The notes: generated from the letters alone by a model not told the origin. A stretch of 64,000 nt of DNA from SZAS-103 sp036496805 (GCA_036496805.1 DASXKN010000005.1:176764-240763), one strand, 5' to 3'; shown: positions 1-7,933, numbered from the stretch's first letter. Made by a program: numbers and translations.

Positions 1-502
1 CCGGCACCAGCGCGCGCGCGGCGGACACCGTGCCGCGCTGGTTCGACAGGCCGTTGTTGGCCTCGTCGGCAATCGGCGGATGGGTCGGCTTCTTCTGCAG
101 GTCGGACGTGTAGGCGCCGCCCTGGATCAGCAGGTCGTCGATCACGCGGTGGAAGGTGGTGCCGTTGTAGAAACCATCGTGCGCGTAGGTGAGGAAGTTC
201 TCGACGGTCCTGGGCGCCTTGTCGGGATACAGCTCGATCACGATGTCGCCCATGTTGGTGTGCAGGTCCACGCGCGGGCCGGCCTGGCTGGCGACCGGCA
301 CGCCGGTGTCGATCGCGGCGGACGAGGATGCCGCACTGCCGGCGACGGGGCTGGCGACGCTCGCGCCGGCGGTCGATGCCGTTTCCTCCTCGGGAGCGCT
401 GGCCGTCGCGCCGCCGGTCCCGTGCTGGCCGCAGGCCGACAGCGAGAAAGCGAACATCAACGACAGCAGCGGAACGAGCAGGGCGGGGGCGCGATGGCGC
501 AT
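1..502 (-). CDS. Cyclophilin-type peptidyl-prolyl isomerase, lipoprotein (3' end missing)
   Basis: The gene reads leftward off the window edge, so only about 167 N-terminal residues are visible. The start at 502 follows a GGAG ribosome site. The N-terminus is a lipoprotein signal peptide with the lipobox LSAC near residues 21-24, then an Ala/Ser-rich linker to about residue 75. A cyclophilin fold follows: the stretch VDLHTNMGDIVIELYPDKAP, then NFLTYAHDGFYNGTTFHRVI, is diagnostic of the family. Cyclophilins catalyse cis-trans isomerisation of Xaa-Pro bonds. The signal sequence places this one on the periplasmic side of a membrane, probably as a folding helper. The active-site region beyond GGAYTSDLQ continues outside the window, so completeness cannot be judged. 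Confidence 0.9.
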   Translation of the reverse strand, partial: MRHRAPALLVPLLSLMFAFSLSACGQHGTGGATASAPEEETASTAGASVASPVAGSAASSSAAIDTGVPVASQAGPRVDLHTNMGDIVIELYPDKAPRTVENFLTYAHDGFYNGTTFHRVIDDLLIQGGAYTSDLQKKPTHPPIADEANNGLSNQRGTVSAARALVP

Positions 503-662
503 CGAGGACTCCGGGGAAAGCAGGCCGGCCATTGTAGCGAAAGGCTCCGGCCGATTCCTGCGGCCTGGCACGGCGCAACTGGTAAAATCCGCGACCCGGC
601 AACGACACGCCCGCGTCTGCGTGCTGCATTGCCCCGCGCGAACTCCAACCGATCGACCCCAC

Positions 663-2081
663 ATGACCTGCCGAACCCGCTTCGCCCCCAGCCCGACCGG
701 CTACCTCCACATCGGCGGTGCGCGCACCGCGCTGTATTGCTGGCTGGAGGCGCGCCATCGCGGCGGCTCCTTCATCCTGCGGATCGAGGACACCGACCGC
801 GAGCGTTCAACCGACGAGGCGGTGCAGGCGATCCTCGACGGCATGGCCTGGCTGGGGCTCGACCACGACGAAGGCCCGGTCTTCCAGACCACTCGCATGG
901 AGCGCTACCGCGAAGTCGCGCAGCAGTTGCTCGACGCCGGCAAGGCCTACTACGCGTACGAGACGAAGGATGAGCTCGAGGCGATGCGCGCGGCCGCGAT
1001 GGCGAAGCAGGAGAAGCCGCGCTACGACGGCCGCGCGCGCGATGCGAAGCTGCCGTTCCGCGACGATCCGAACCGGGTGATCCGCTTCCGCAATCCGTCC
1101 GAAGGCTCGGTGGTGTTCGAGGACAAGGTCAAGGGCCGCATCGAGTGGGCCAACGCCGAGCTCGACGACTTCGTGCTGGTGCGTTCGGACGGTTTCCCGA
1201 CCTACAACTTCGCGGTTGTCGTCGACGACATCGACATGGCCATCAGCGAGGTGATCCGCGGCGACGACCACGTCAACAACACGCCGCGACAGATCAACGT
1301 CTACCACGCGCTGGGCGCGCAGCCGCCGGTGTTCGCACACCTGCCGATGATCCTCGGTTCCGACGGCCAGAAGCTGTCCAAGCGCCATGGCGCGGTCGGG
1401 GTGATGCAGTACCGCGACGACGGCTACCTGCCGCACGCGGTACTCAATTACCTCGTCCGCCTCGGCTGGTCGCACGGCGACCAGGAGATCTTCTCGGTCG
1501 CGCAGATGACCGAGCTGTTCGACATTGCCGACGTCAACCACAGCGCCGCGCGCTTCGACACCGAGAAGCTGCGCTGGCTCAACCAGCAGTACCTCAAGAA
1601 CGACGATCCGGCTGAGGTCGCGAAGCACCTGGACTGGCATCTGCGCCAGGCCGGCTACGATCTCGGCAGCGGTCCGGCTGGGATCGACCTCGTGGTCGCG
1701 CTGCGCGACCGCGTCCACACGCTCAAGGAGTTGGCCGAGCGCGCCAAGGTGTGGTTCGAGCCGCTGCGCGACTACGACGAGGCCGCCGTCGCCAAGCACC
1801 TCACCGATGCTGCGGTCGCGCCGCTGGGCTCGGTGCGCGAGCGCCTCGCCGACGCGCCGAACTGGACTCCCGAGGGCGTCCATGCGGCGCTGGCGCACAC
1901 CGCCGAAGCGCTCGGGCTGGGCATGGGCAAGATCGCACAGCCGCTGCGGGTGGCGATCACCGGAACCCAGGTCTCGCCGTCGATCGAACACACGATCTAC
2001 CTCGCCGGTCGCGGCGCGGCGCTCGAGCGCATCGATGCGGCGCTGATGCTGATCGCGCGGCGTGCCGCAGCGGGTTCGTGA
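663..2081 (+). CDS. gltX: Glutamyl-tRNA synthetase
   Basis: This class I aminoacyl-tRNA synthetase charges tRNA-Glu. The start at 663 is chosen because the family N-terminus RTRFAPSPTGYLHIGGARTA begins at residue 4; the reading frame stays open about 470 bases further upstream but that part has no synthetase character. The HIGH-type signature appears as HIGG at residues 16-19 and the KMSKS-type loop as KLSKR at residues 237-241. The length of 472 residues is normal for bacterial GltX. The C-terminal anticodon-binding helical domain is intact and ends with a conserved-looking AALMLIARR tail. A Fur-family gene starts 43 bases downstream on the same strand and may be co-transcribed. Confidence 0.97.
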   Translation: MTCRTRFAPSPTGYLHIGGARTALYCWLEARHRGGSFILRIEDTDRERSTDEAVQAILDGMAWLGLDHDEGPVFQTTRMERYREVAQQLLDAGKAYYAYETKDELEAMRAAAMAKQEKPRYDGRARDAKLPFRDDPNRVIRFRNPSEGSVVFEDKVKGRIEWANAELDDFVLVRSDGFPTYNFAVVVDDIDMAISEVIRGDDHVNNTPRQINVYHALGAQPPVFAHLPMILGSDGQKLSKRHGAVGVMQYRDDGYLPHAVLNYLVRLGWSHGDQEIFSVAQMTELFDIADVNHSAARFDTEKLRWLNQQYLKNDDPAEVAKHLDWHLRQAGYDLGSGPAGIDLVVALRDRVHTLKELAERAKVWFEPLRDYDEAAVAKHLTDAAVAPLGSVRERLADAPNWTPEGVHAALAHTAEALGLGMGKIAQPLRVAITGTQVSPSIEHTIYLAGRGAALERIDAALMLIARRAAAGS

Positions 2082-2124
2082 ACGAGGACTTGAATTCACG
2101 GCGACCTGCTACGATGAAGTCGCT

Positions 2125-2631
2125 ATGAGCGTCAAGCACGCCGCCGCCTGTACCGACCCCAAGCACCACGTCCACCACGCGGACGAATACGTGCACGAGG
2201 TCGAGCGCGCCTGCGAGGAGCGCGGCCTGCGGCTGACGCCGCTGCGCGCCGACGTGCTGCGCCTGGTCGCCGACGCCGGGCACCCGGTCAAGGCCTACGA
2301 GCTGCTCGCGAAGATCAGCGAGTCGAAGGCCGGATCGGCGCCGCCGACGATCTACCGCGCGCTCGACTTCCTGCTCGAGAACGGCTTCATCCACAAGCTC
2401 GAGTCGATCAACGCCTTCGTCGCCTGCCACCACCCTAGCGTGCGCCACACCGTGCCGTTCCTCATCTGCGACCGCTGCCACACGGCGATCGAGATGGAGG
2501 ACGAGAAGATCGGCCACCAGCTCGACGAGAAGGCGCGTGCGCTCGGTTTCACCCCGCAGGCGCAGACCCTGGAAGTGCATGGCCTGTGCGCGGACTGCGC
2601 GCGCAGCGGCGCGCGTTCGAAGCAGCCCTGA
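2125..2631 (+). CDS. Fur-family repressor, Zur-like (copy 1)
   Basis: A 168-residue Fur superfamily regulator. An N-terminal His-rich tail (KHHVHHADEYVH) precedes a winged helix around residues 30-90, with the recognition part PPTIYRALDFLL. The dimerisation domain has two structural zinc pairs, C115-x2-C118 in CDRCH and C155-x2-C158 in CADC. The motif HKLESINAFVAC and the closing LEVHGLCADC resemble Zur rather than Fur or PerR. Zur represses zinc uptake genes when zinc is plentiful. A good Zur box lies about 3 kb away in front of a TonB-dependent receptor, which supports the assignment. The start at 2125 leaves a 43-base gap after gltX; an in-frame extension upstream would overlap gltX. A second, clearly related copy sits convergently at 2828-3313. 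Confidence 0.85.
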   Translation: MSVKHAAACTDPKHHVHHADEYVHEVERACEERGLRLTPLRADVLRLVADAGHPVKAYELLAKISESKAGSAPPTIYRALDFLLENGFIHKLESINAFVACHHPSVRHTVPFLICDRCHTAIEMEDEKIGHQLDEKARALGFTPQAQTLEVHGLCADCARSGARSKQP

Positions 2632-2718
2632 AGGCTGAAGGCTTCGTTCCCGCGATGGGAGGTCCGCGCGCCTCGGAGCGTGGAATTTTTCGGCGGGTCC
2701 GCGCTGTGCCTCTGGCTC

Positions 2719-2796
2719 GTCATTCCCGCGAAGGCGGGAATCCACGTAGTCCAATGAGGCTCAAGTCAGGTGGATTCCCGCCTTCGCGGGAATGAC
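2719..2796. repeat. REP-like inverted repeat, family A
   Basis: Two perfect 27-base arms, 2719-2745 and 2770-2796, are reverse complements separated by 24 bases. Each arm contains the smaller palindrome ATTCCCGCGAAGGCGGGAAT. It lies between the convergent 3' ends of the two Zur-like genes, where the RNA hairpin could also stop transcription from either side. A related, interrupted copy occurs at 61526-61630. Confidence 0.85.
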
Positions 2797-2827
2797 CAGC
2801 AGAAATCCCGCATCGCCGGCGGGGGAC

Positions 2828-3313
2828 TCAGGTCCGCCTGCCGCGATGACGACGGCGCTTCGGGTGCGCGTCCGGAAGCTCCGCGCAGCTCGTGCACAGG
2901 CCATGCACTTCCAGCGTCCGTGTCTGCGCATGTGGCGCGAAGCCATGGCGACCGGCGCAGCGCCGCACCAGGTCCCCGAATGCTTCGTCGAGCAGCTCGT
3001 CGGCCGAGCGGCAACGGTCGCAGATCAGGAATGCGCCGGTATGGACCGCGCGCGGATCGCGGCAGGCGGCGAAGGCATTGATCGACTCGAGCTTGTGGAC
3101 GAAGCCATGCTCGAGCAGGAAATCGATCGTGCGATAGACGGTCGGCGGCGCCGCGACGGTGCCGGGCGCGCTGATCAATTCGAGCACCTCGTACGCCTTC
3201 AGGGGGCGCTCGGCCCGCGCAATCAGGCCGAGCACGAGCGAGCGCAGCGGCGTCAGCCGCAGGCCGCGTTCGCGGCATACGGCTTCCACGCGCAGGAGCA
3301 GTTCCTCGTTCAT
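2828..3313 (-). CDS. Fur-family repressor, Zur-like (copy 2)
   Basis: A 161-residue paralogue of the gene at 2125-2631. It shares ERGLRLTPLR, PPTVYRTIDFLLEHGF, HKLESINAFAAC, FLICDRC and TLEVHGLC. The zinc pairs are C98-x2-C101 and C140-x2-C143. It lacks the His-rich N-terminal tail of copy 1 and ends in a basic tail (HPKRRRHRGRR). It starts 53 bases downstream of the TonB-dependent receptor on the same strand, so the two probably form an operon under the Zur box at 5549-5567; the regulator would then sit within its own likely regulon. Which copy is the main Zur, or whether the two respond to different zinc levels, cannot be told from sequence. The start at 3313 has only a weak ribosome site, but the next upstream in-frame codon opens a frame that stops at the same spot. 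Confidence 0.83.
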   Translation of the reverse strand: MNEELLLRVEAVCRERGLRLTPLRSLVLGLIARAERPLKAYEVLELISAPGTVAAPPTVYRTIDFLLEHGFVHKLESINAFAACRDPRAVHTGAFLICDRCRSADELLDEAFGDLVRRCAGRHGFAPHAQTRTLEVHGLCTSCAELPDAHPKRRRHRGRRT

Positions 3314-3366
3314 GCGCGCAGGCGGCGTCGACGTGCTTCGGACATGATCGCGATGTCCTGATTAGT

Positions 3367-5532
3367 TCAGAATTGCTTCGTCAGCGTCACGTACGCGCCG
3401 CGGCGCGGGCCATACTGCGGCGCTCCCACGCCGATCCCGGAGCCATCGCGCAGCTCGTACACGCGATCGAACAGGTTGAGCACGGCCAGGCGCAGGTCGA
3501 CCGGTCCGCCGCCGCCGAAGTCGAACTTGTGGTCGGCGGAAACGTTGAACACCGTGTAGGACGGCAGGTGGCCGGTATTGGCGAAACCCTCGCGCAGGCC
3601 GGAACCGAACAGGTAGTCGGCGCCGAAGCGCGTGCCGTTCCAGTCGTAGCTCATGCCGCCGGACGAGGCCAGGCCCTCGTCGTGGTCGAGGTGCACCCAG
3701 TGGGTGGCGATGTAGGCCAGCTCGTCGGGATCGAAATTGTACTGGCCGGTGACGACGTCGGTGCCCTGCGCCTTGCTGCTGCTGAGGTTGAAGTAGGCGT
3801 CGAACGGGCCGTCGTCGTAGCTGGTCGTGAATTCCACGCCGTGCACGCGGCCGCGCGCGTAGTTGAACGGCGAGAAGATCAGGGCTGCGCCGAACTGGCC
3901 TTCGTCGAGCAGGTTCTGCACGCGTCGGTAGTAGGCGTCGAGGCCCATCGTGAGGTGGTCGCCGAGCTTCTGCGAGAGGCCGGCGTCGAAGTAGTGCGAG
4001 CGCTCCGACAGCGTCTGCGCGTTGACGTCGGTCGGCAACTGGTTGGTGGTGCCCTGGAACAGGGCGATGTCAGTCGGCGAGATCAGTTCGGCCGGCGGGG
4101 GCGTGAAGTAGCGCGCGTAGCCGGCGTGGAAGGTCGTGGTGTTGCCGAGCTGCCAGACCAGGCCAAGGCGCGGGCTGATCTGTCCCTCATTCACGTAGGC
4201 ATCCACCTGGTCGGCGCGCAGGCCGTAGTTGATGGTCAACGACTTGGTCGGTTGCCATTCGTCCTGCACATAAAGGCCATACGTGCGCGCGTCGATGCGC
4301 GGCGCATCGTCGACGATGGTGATCGGAACGTCGCCGGTCTGGTTGCCGTCGGCGTCGGCCGGGAACACCAGCGAGGAAGTGTCGCTGGCCGGATGCTCGG
4401 AACTGAGGTACAGGCCATAGCGCAACGTGTGGCGGTCGCCGAGCGGGTCGGAGAAGTCGGCCTGCAGGGTGTCGCTGCGGTTGCTGTGGCCGATCGTGCC
4501 GGCGACGCCGTTGAAGATCAGGTCGCCGATCGGGTCGGGCCGGTAGTTCACGCTGGTATAGCGCTGGCCGAACGAGACCTGGTAGTCGGTGCTGCCCAGC
4601 GAGCCCTGCAGCGAGAACACGCCGAAACGCGTGACCTCGCGCTGGCGCTCGTCGAGCGTGGACGAATCGAAGCCCGGCACCCCGGCGAGCGAGTAGACGG
4701 GCTCCTGGCCGGGATTGTCGGGGATCTGGAAGCGGTTGTCGGTCGAGCCGAACATCACCGTGGCGCGGGTGTCGTCGTTGATCAGATAGGACAGCGAACC
4801 GAACACGCGCGACTGGTCGGTGTGGTCGTGGATCGCATCGCGCGAGGGCGTCGGGTTCTCGATGCCGATGTCGTCCTTCTGGAAGCCGCCGGTCAGGAAC
4901 CAGCTCCACGCGCCCTCGTTGCCGTGGAACTCGGCGAAGGGATTGATCGTGCCGAACGATCCGGCGGTCACCCCGACGCTGCCGCCTTCGCCCTGCGCGC
5001 CGGAGCGGGTGACGATGTCGACCACGCCGGCAGTGCGGTAGCCGTACTGCGCGGGCAGGGCACCGGTGAGAAGGCTGACGCGGTCGATCGAACGCGTGTC
5101 CAACGTCTGCCCGAAGCCACTGATGCTCTCGGGGATGATCACGCCGTTGATGCGGTACTGCAGGTCGGCGTGATCGCCGCGCACGTGCAACTGGCCGAAG
5201 GAATCGGCGACCACGCCCGGCGCCTGCAGCAGGACGGCGTTGACCGGGGTCGAATCGCCGTTCGGCAACTGGTCGATGGCCTTGCGGTTGATCGTGTACT
5301 GGCTGGCGCCGGTCTCCGGCGAGAGGCGGTTGCGCGAGGCGTCGAGCTTGCCGGTCACGGTGATCGCATCCAGCGTTTTTGTCTGGTCGCTGCCGGATGC
5401 GTCGGCTGCCTGGTTGTCGGCTGGCGTCGCTGCCGGCGATGCGGCCTGCGCCTGCGTGGCCAGGGCGAGCGCCACTCCGGCGGCAATCGGGAGCCATCGA
5501 TAAAGGCGCCGTGGGGATGCGGGTGCGTGCAT
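3367..5532 (-). CDS. TonB-dependent outer-membrane receptor, probable zinc uptake (ZnuD-like role)
   Basis: A 721-residue outer-membrane transporter. The start at 5532 is preferred over longer options because GGAG lies 7 bases upstream and it gives a clean signal peptide ending near LATQAQA. The TonB-box-like LDAITVTG follows, then a plug domain around residues 60-170 (LLQAPGVVADSFGQLHVRG, IDRVSLLTGALPAQYG), then a 22-strand-type barrel ending in a terminal Phe (LTKQF), as outer-membrane proteins do. The substrate is inferred to be zinc from the promoter: a 17/19 match to the Zur box starts 17 bases before the start codon, and a zur-like gene follows in the same direction. No long His-rich loop like that of neisserial ZnuD was noticed, so a zinc chelate is also possible. 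Confidence 0.9.
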   Translation of the reverse strand: MHAPASPRRLYRWLPIAAGVALALATQAQAASPAATPADNQAADASGSDQTKTLDAITVTGKLDASRNRLSPETGASQYTINRKAIDQLPNGDSTPVNAVLLQAPGVVADSFGQLHVRGDHADLQYRINGVIIPESISGFGQTLDTRSIDRVSLLTGALPAQYGYRTAGVVDIVTRSGAQGEGGSVGVTAGSFGTINPFAEFHGNEGAWSWFLTGGFQKDDIGIENPTPSRDAIHDHTDQSRVFGSLSYLINDDTRATVMFGSTDNRFQIPDNPGQEPVYSLAGVPGFDSSTLDERQREVTRFGVFSLQGSLGSTDYQVSFGQRYTSVNYRPDPIGDLIFNGVAGTIGHSNRSDTLQADFSDPLGDRHTLRYGLYLSSEHPASDTSSLVFPADADGNQTGDVPITIVDDAPRIDARTYGLYVQDEWQPTKSLTINYGLRADQVDAYVNEGQISPRLGLVWQLGNTTTFHAGYARYFTPPPAELISPTDIALFQGTTNQLPTDVNAQTLSERSHYFDAGLSQKLGDHLTMGLDAYYRRVQNLLDEGQFGAALIFSPFNYARGRVHGVEFTTSYDDGPFDAYFNLSSSKAQGTDVVTGQYNFDPDELAYIATHWVHLDHDEGLASSGGMSYDWNGTRFGADYLFGSGLREGFANTGHLPSYTVFNVSADHKFDFGGGGPVDLRLAVLNLFDRVYELRDGSGIGVGAPQYGPRRGAYVTLTKQF

Positions 5533-5548
5533 GAGTCGCTCCATATGA

Positions 5549-5567
5549 AATGTTATACCATTACATT
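5549..5567. promoter_or_regulatory. Zur box, strong
   Basis: The sequence AATGTTATACCATTACATT matches 17 of 19 positions of the palindromic enterobacterial Zur consensus AATGTTATAnTATAACATT. It sits between the divergent start codons of the TonB-dependent receptor (5532, minus) and the MerC-like gene (5618, plus), so zinc-loaded Zur could block both. The consensus is established knowledge; binding here is inferred. Confidence 0.75.
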
Positions 5568-5574
5568 CAGAGCG

Positions 5575-5593
5575 CATGTTATACTGTTGCAAT
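5575..5593. promoter_or_regulatory. Zur box, weaker second copy
   Basis: CATGTTATACTGTTGCAAT has a near-perfect left half (ATGTTATA) and a degraded right half, about 13 of 18 informative matches. Its centre is 26 bases from the centre of the strong box and nearer the MerC-like gene. Tandem occupancy is possible but unproven. Confidence 0.45.
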
Positions 5594-5617
5594 TGGCGAA
5601 CAACCCTGCCGAAGGTC

Positions 5618-6049
5618 ATGGCCTCGATCCTTCCATCACACACCCATCCCCATGCACACCGCAGCCTGCTCGACCGCATCGGCGCGACCGGCTCGCTGCT
5701 GTGCGCGGTGCATTGCGCGGCGGTGCCGCTGGTGCTCGCGGTCGCCCCGGCGATCGGTGCCGGCTTCGCCAACCACGGCTTCGAGATCGGCTTCATCGCC
5801 TTCGCCAGCCTGCTCGGCCTGACCAGCCTGGTCCTCGGCTACCGCCTGCATCGCATCGGCCATGCCCTGGCGCTGCTGGTGCCGGGCATCGCCCTGCTCT
5901 GGTGCGGCGTGCTCGTCGATGCCCTGCACGAGAACCCGATCGCGCATGCGATCGCGATGGCGACGGGCGGCACGATGCTCGCCACCGCGCATGTGCTCAA
6001 CCTGCGCCTGTCGCACGCGCACGCACACGGCGCAGCCTGCGAACACTGA
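5618..6049 (+). CDS. MerC-domain inner-membrane protein, probably metal-related
   Basis: A 143-residue protein with four hydrophobic segments (about residues 20-42, 48-68, 75-93 and 100-118). A MerC-type thiol motif lies in the first (CAVHCAAVP, Cys 28 and Cys 32 or close by). Both ends are His-rich: SHTHPHAH at the start and LSHAHAHGAACEH at the end. MerC proteins of mercury operons import Hg(II), but stand-alone MerC-domain proteins occur in many genomes. Here the divergent Zur boxes argue for zinc handling. No other mer gene is nearby. The start at 5618 has AAGG only two bases away, which is tight; a longer frame starting at 5576 would run through the second Zur box and is less likely. Confidence 0.8.
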   Translation: MASILPSHTHPHAHRSLLDRIGATGSLLCAVHCAAVPLVLAVAPAIGAGFANHGFEIGFIAFASLLGLTSLVLGYRLHRIGHALALLVPGIALLWCGVLVDALHENPIAHAIAMATGGTMLATAHVLNLRLSHAHAHGAACEH

Positions 6050-6132
6050 GGCATTCCGGGGGTCCACCCGTGTCGTTCGCGGCGCGTCGGTGTTAGGCTG
6101 TGCGCCACTTTCACCGCAACGCAGGAACGAAA

Positions 6133-6333
6133 ATGGGCAAGGGCGACAAGAAGACTCCGAAGGGCAAGCGTTACGCCGGCAGTTACGGCAACGCGCGCCC
6201 GCACAAGGCGACCGCGAAGAAGGCCGCCGGGACGACGACCAAGGCAACGAAGACCGCGACCAAGAGCGCCGCCAAGCCGGCCGCGAAGGCGCCTGCCAAG
6301 ACCGTCGTCAAGAAGGCTCAGGCCGCGAAGTAA
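6133..6333 (+). CDS. Small ribosomal-subunit protein THX-like, with basic tail
   Basis: A 66-residue very basic protein. Residues 1-24 (MGKGDKKTPKGKRYAGSYGN) follow the pattern of the small 30S protein THX, a short peptide that packs into the 16S rRNA head in Thermus and has homologues in several proteobacteria. After ARPHK the protein continues with about 38 residues of Lys/Ala/Thr repeats (KKAAGTTTKATKTATKSAAK) that resemble a histone H1-type tail. Typical THX proteins are only about 25-30 residues long, so the tail is an addition. AGGA lies 7 bases before the start. A strong terminator follows 19 bases after the stop, so it is probably a single-gene transcript. Confidence 0.75.
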   Translation: MGKGDKKTPKGKRYAGSYGNARPHKATAKKAAGTTTKATKTATKSAAKPAAKAPAKTVVKKAQAAK

Positions 6334-6352
6334 GCCGGTTTCGCCCGATACG

Positions 6353-6385
6353 ACAAAAAACCCCGCCGAGCGCGGGGTTTTTTGT
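6353..6385 (+). terminator. Rho-independent terminator
   Basis: A 14-base-pair stem with a 5-base loop: an A-run plus CCCCGC pairs with GCGGGG plus a T-run. The flanking A and T runs make it work on both strands, serving the THX-like gene on the plus strand and the hutI/small-gene transcript on the minus strand. Confidence 0.9.
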
Positions 6386-6461
6386 GGGCGGAATGTCCGA
6401 GCGGCAGGGTAGCAATCTTATCGGTCCGCTTGCTCCAAATCGGCGGGGTCATGCCTCGGGG

Positions 6462-6629
6462 CTATCGACGGGATTCCGCGAGGCATTCCCGAAGTCTTTC
6501 GATGAAAGCTTCGACTTCGACTTCACCGAGATCGAGAGGGTCGCCATGCGATCCGATCGCTATCACACAGATCGCCGAGCCGTCGTACCAAGCTTCGAGT
6601 CGGTCCTCTTTGGCAGCTTCCGTGTTCAT
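6462..6629 (-). CDS. Small acidic protein coupled to hutI (unknown function)
   Basis: A 55-residue protein whose ATG overlaps the hutI stop codon (ATGA at 6626-6629), the classic arrangement for translational coupling; AAGGAA lies just upstream. The sequence is acidic and amphipathic: residues 1-14 are a polar lead, 15-28 (WYDGSAICVIAIGSHGDP) look like a beta hairpin, and 33-55 (GEVEVEAFIERLRECLAESR) form a probable helix. I do not recognise the family. Position and overlap make it real despite its size. A helper role for histidine catabolism is possible, but nothing in the sequence proves it. Confidence 0.65.
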   Translation of the reverse strand: MNTEAAKEDRLEAWYDGSAICVIAIGSHGDPLDLGEVEVEAFIERLRECLAESRR

Positions 6630-7864
6630 TTCCTTTCGACTCCCGCGCTCATCACACGCTTCGCCATCATGCCGCCGACCCAGTAACTCAGCTCCGCCGG
6701 ATCGTGCGCATCCCATACGACCAGGTCGGCGCGCTGGCCGATGGCAAGCCGGCCACGATCGTCCAGTCCCAGCGCCTTCGCGGCATTCACCGTCGCACCG
6801 CGCAGCGCTTCCTCGGGCGTCAACCGGAACTGCACGCAAGCCAGCGCCATCGCCAGCCGCAGCGACAGCAGCGGCGAAGTGCCGGGATTGCAGTCGGTGG
6901 CCACCGCCATCGCCGCGCCGTGCGCGCGCAGCGCCTCGATCGGCGGCAGCCTGGTCTCGCGCAGGCAGACGAAGGCGCCGGGCAGGAGCACGGCGACCGT
7001 GCCGGCCGCGGCCATCGCGCGCGCGTCCTCCTCGCTGATCCATTCGAGATGATCGGCCGACAGCGCGCGGTAGTTCGCCGCCAGCGCTGCGCCGCCGAGA
7101 CGGCTCAACTGTTCGGCGTGCAGCTTCACCGGCAGCCCGTGTGCGCGAGCGGCATCGAACACGCGCCGCGTCTGTTCGAGGCTGAAGCCGATGCCCTCGC
7201 AGAAGGCATCGACTGCGTCCGCGAGATCTTCCGTGGCGATCACCGGGAGCATGGTGTTGCAGACGAGGTCGATGTAGTCGTCGGCGCGCCCGGCGTATTC
7301 GGGCGGCAGCGCGTGTGCGCCGAGGAAGGTGGTGCGTATGCCGATGCCGAGCTCGCTGCCGATGCGCCGCGCCACGCGCAGCATCTTCGCCTCGCTCGCC
7401 AGGTCCAGGCCGTAGCCGGACTTGATCTCGATCGTCGTCACCCCGTCGCGCAGCAGTGCGCGGGCGCGTGGCAGCGATTGCGCCAGCAGTTCGTCCTCGC
7501 CCGCGGCGCGGGTGGCGCGCACGCTCGAGACGATCCCGCCGCCGGACTTCGCGATCGTCTCGTAACTCGCGCCCTGCAGGCGCATCTCGAACTCGCGTGC
7601 GCGGTCGCCGGCGAACACCAGGTGGGTGTGGCAGTCGATCAGTCCCGGCGTGACCAAGGCGTCGTTCGCGGATTCGACGCGCGCGGCCAGCAACTCGGGC
7701 GCAGCCGGCAGCGTGTCCATCGGGCCGACGAAGGCGATGAGTCCGTCTTTCCAGCCGATCGCGCCGCGCTCGATCAAGCCGTAGCCCGCGTCGCCCGCCA
7801 GGGTGGCGAGGCGGGCGTCGACGATCAGGGCATCCCAGGCATTCGGCATCGCAGGTTCGTCCAT
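6626..7864 (-). CDS. hutI: Imidazolonepropionase
   Basis: This enzyme hydrolyses 4-imidazolone-5-propanoate to N-formimidoyl-glutamate, the third step of histidine breakdown in the cytoplasm. It is an amidohydrolase: the metal ligands show as PGLIDCHTHLVFAGDR, the substrate loop as YETIAKSGGGIVSSVRATR, then GYGLDL, the His in KLHAEQLSRLGG, and the Asp in ATDCNPGTSP. The length is 412 residues from 7864. The start is uncertain: an ATG 15 bases downstream (7849) begins at MPNAWDAL and fits the family equally well, and neither has a clear ribosome site. hutF is divergent, 69 bases away, and together they fit the pathway that goes through formimidoylglutamate deiminase. Confidence 0.95.
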   Translation of the reverse strand: MDEPAMPNAWDALIVDARLATLAGDAGYGLIERGAIGWKDGLIAFVGPMDTLPAAPELLAARVESANDALVTPGLIDCHTHLVFAGDRAREFEMRLQGASYETIAKSGGGIVSSVRATRAAGEDELLAQSLPRARALLRDGVTTIEIKSGYGLDLASEAKMLRVARRIGSELGIGIRTTFLGAHALPPEYAGRADDYIDLVCNTMLPVIATEDLADAVDAFCEGIGFSLEQTRRVFDAARAHGLPVKLHAEQLSRLGGAALAANYRALSADHLEWISEEDARAMAAAGTVAVLLPGAFVCLRETRLPPIEALRAHGAAMAVATDCNPGTSPLLSLRLAMALACVQFRLTPEEALRGATVNAAKALGLDDRGRLAIGQRADLVVWDAHDPAELSYWVGGMMAKRVMSAGVERK

Positions 7865-7933
7865 GGCCACGGTCGTGGCGCTCCATGATAGCCGCGCTGG
7901 CGGCGCCCACGCCCAGCCGCTACGCTGCGGCGC

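Noticed and set aside
189..662. In-frame upstream extension of gltX
   Set aside because: The region overlaps the opposite-strand cyclophilin gene and lacks synthetase similarity; the family N-terminus starts at 663.
3373..6096. Long plus-strand open frame opposite the TonB-dependent receptor
   Set aside because: It is the GC-rich antisense shadow of the receptor, rich in Arg/Val/Gly without domains, and crosses the Zur-box promoter.
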